From positions 1-8,115 of the forward strand of contig JADGBB010000054.1 of the NCBI GenBank assembly GCA_015231715.1: a DNA stretch of 8,115 bases. Direction: 5' to 3'. This DNA is from Candidatus Omnitrophota bacterium. Its GTDB lineage: Bacteria > Omnitrophota > Koll11 > Tantalellales > Tantalellaceae. The notes beneath the pieces were generated by a model. That model searched no databases and had not been told where the DNA came from. It saw only the letters and a list, made by a program, of their open reading frames with translations. Every line of letters begins with the position of its first letter. The stretch's first letter is position 1. Below, one piece after another: positions 7,124 to 8,115 of the stretch. The position numbers were made by a program, and so were the translations under genes.

Positions 7124-7207
7124 GAAATTTTGGGGTGACGCGGTGTAAACTTTGTGTGTTTTTATAAAACACACAAAGTTGGAACGGCGGCAGGACCCGA
7201 AAATTTC
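7124..7207. repeat. Large nested inverted repeat between moxR and the DUF58 gene
   Basis: An outer pair of arms, GAAATTTTGGGGT at 7124-7136 and ACCCGAAAATTTC at 7195-7207, matches at 12 of 13 positions. Inside it, a perfect 15-bp inverted repeat (7148-7162 with 7166-7180) has a 3-nt TAT loop. The strands between inner and outer arms (11 and 14 nt) are G-rich and mostly unpaired. As RNA this would be a long stem with an internal loop. A 5-nt direct repeat TGTCG flanks it (7117-7121 and 7211-7215), which could be a trace of an insertion or chance. Confidence 0.65.
7148..7180 (+). other. Perfect 15-bp hairpin with TAT loop, not a classic terminator
   Basis: Left arm AACTTTGTGTGTTTT and right arm AAAACACACAAAGTT pair completely. 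The stem is AT-rich and is not followed by a T-tract on either strand (GGAACGG follows on +), so it does not fit an intrinsic terminator. It may instead stabilise or mark the processing of the moxR mRNA end, separating expression of MoxR from DUF58. Confidence 0.7.
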
Positions 7208-7227
7208 CCTTGTCGGCAAACAAATTT

Positions 7228-7231
7228 GAGG
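7228..7231 (+). promoter_or_regulatory. Shine-Dalgarno GAGG for the DUF58 gene
   Basis: GAGG lies 8 nt before the ATG at 7240 and supports that start. The in-frame GTG at 7234 is too close to this site to be used. The rest of the 6984-7239 spacer shows the two repeats listed and no convincing promoter. Confidence 0.55.
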
Positions 7232-7239
7232 TAGTGGGT

Positions 7240-8115
7240 ATGATCCCAAAAGAAGTTTTAAAGAAAGTTCGAAAGATACAGATCACGACGACCCGCAAAG
7301 TCATGGACGTCTTCGCCGGCCGATACCAAAGCGTTTTTAAAGGTTCAGGCATGGAATTCAACGAGGTCCGTGAATATAACCCGGGAGACGAGATCAGGTC
7401 TATAGACTGGAACGTTACAGCCCGCATGGGACATCCTTTTGTTAAAAAATTCATTGAAGAAAGGGAACTCACAATAATTTTTCTTTTAGATGTATCAAGC
7501 TCTTGCCGTTTCGGAACAAGAACGCGTTTAAAAAGAGATACGGCGGCAGAACTTTGTTCCGCGATAGCTTTTTCGGCTATAAATAACAATGACAAAGTCG
7601 GCATGATAACTTTTACGGACCGGGTTGAAGAATTCATACCCGCGCGAAAAGGCGTTAAACACGTTCTTAGAGTTATAAGAGAATCGCTTTATAATGAGCC
7701 TAAAGGTATCGGTACAGATATTAATCAAGCATTGAATTATTTAAATACGGTTGTAAAAAGGCGCGCGGTAGTTTTTATCGTTTCGGATTTTATCGCGGGA
7801 GATTTTAAAAAAACGTTATCAGCAGCTAATTCCAGACATGATGTTATTGCTGTAAGAGTCAAGGATCCCGCGGAAGAAAGTATTCCGGATGTAGGCATCA
7901 TAAACGTGCATGACGCTGAAACCGGGAAAAATTTTGTTCTAGACACTTCAAACCCAAGAATACAAAAATTTTATAATAAAGGATCACATGAAGTTCAGGA
8001 AAAAGTAAAAGATATATTCAAATCCGCGGGAGTCGATGTCATAGAGATAAATACAAATGAGTCATATGTTGACCCATTAGTTAAATTTTTTAGATTGAGA
8101 GAAAGAAAAAAAAGA
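7240..8115 (+). CDS. DUF58 (VWA-like) protein, stop codon not seen
   Basis: The frame stays open from the ATG at 7240 to the right edge (292 residues), so the stop lies just outside. Proteins of this family form without membrane helices are about 290-300 residues long, so it is nearly whole. The DUF58 signature is clear: GSGMEFNEVREYNPGDEIR (35-53) followed by SIDWNVTAR. The VWA-like fold that follows has the metal-site residues DVSSS (Asp84, Ser86, Ser88), Thr159 in GIGTD and Asp183 in IVSDF. No signal peptide or membrane helix is visible, so it should be cytoplasmic, on the same side as MoxR. MoxR-DUF58 pairs are widespread and often lead into operons with BatA/BatB-type VWA proteins, which may follow outside the window. 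DUF58 function is not well defined; a role as the MoxR adaptor is inferred from the pairing. Confidence 0.95.
   Translation, partial: MIPKEVLKKVRKIQITTTRKVMDVFAGRYQSVFKGSGMEFNEVREYNPGDEIRSIDWNVTARMGHPFVKKFIEERELTIIFLLDVSSSCRFGTRTRLKRDTAAELCSAIAFSAINNNDKVGMITFTDRVEEFIPARKGVKHVLRVIRESLYNEPKGIGTDINQALNYLNTVVKRRAVVFIVSDFIAGDFKKTLSAANSRHDVIAVRVKDPAEESIPDVGIINVHDAETGKNFVLDTSNPRIQKFYNKGSHEVQEKVKDIFKSAGVDVIEINTNESYVDPLVKFFRLRERKKR

Noticed and set aside
7098..7148. Small reading frame of 16 codons in the spacer, ending at the hairpin
   Set aside because: The nearest GAGGAG (7079-7084) is 13 nt away, the frame is very short and it resembles no known leader peptide. It is likely chance, though a leader role cannot be excluded.
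7148..7180. Intrinsic terminator after moxR
   Set aside because: The stem is perfect but AT-rich and lacks a following T-tract on either strand; the thymines lie in the stem and loop.
7092..7637. Minus-strand reading frame of 181 residues over the spacer and the DUF58 gene
   Set aside because: The + strand DUF58 signature and metal-site motifs show which strand is coding; the antisense product has no family features.

Overview
The window reads like a dense envelope gene cluster from a diderm (Gram-negative-type) bacterium. Two things point there: the C-terminal part of apolipoprotein N-acyltransferase (Lnt), and an ExbB/ExbD (TolQ/TolR) proton-channel pair followed by periplasmic proteins. 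The DNA is AT-rich, with many ATA, AGA, TTA and AAA codons. I cannot place it in a phylum from sequence alone. Low-GC environmental diderm lineages such as Elusimicrobiota or Omnitrophota are a guess only.

All eight genes are on the + strand. Positions 2-6983 hold seven genes with almost no intergenic DNA: lnt (3' part), exbB, exbD, a 772-residue secreted TPR protein, a 535-residue membrane-anchored von Willebrand A (VWA) protein, a GuaD-like deaminase, and a MoxR AAA+ ATPase. Junctions are overlaps of 8, 1 and 4 nt or gaps of 1, 10 and 12 nt. Two Shine-Dalgarno sequences contain the stop codon of the gene before. This looks like one transcript with coupled translation. A 256-nt spacer (6984-7239) is the only non-coding stretch. 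It holds a degenerate heptamer tandem repeat and a large nested inverted repeat. After it comes a DUF58 gene, which is open at the right edge of the window.

The most interesting point is the VWA protein. Its single N-terminal membrane segment carries Ser16 and His20, the S-x3-H pattern of the TonB and TolA transmembrane helices that engage ExbB/ExbD or TolQ/TolR. It has no TonB or TolA C-terminal domain. Instead there is a charged linker of about 190 residues and then a VWA domain with a complete metal-ion-dependent adhesion site (MIDAS), followed by a tail like that of inter-alpha-trypsin-inhibitor-type VWA proteins. With ExbB, ExbD and the TPR protein encoded directly upstream, the simplest reading is a proton-motive-force-driven machine. 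In it, a TonB-like rod would carry a metal-dependent VWA head into the periplasm, probably working with the TPR protein. The adjacent MoxR-DUF58 pair is a standard AAA+/VWA module of the cytoplasm, so the cluster would place a VWA machine on each side of the inner membrane. The motifs are visible in the sequence; the joint function is inference.
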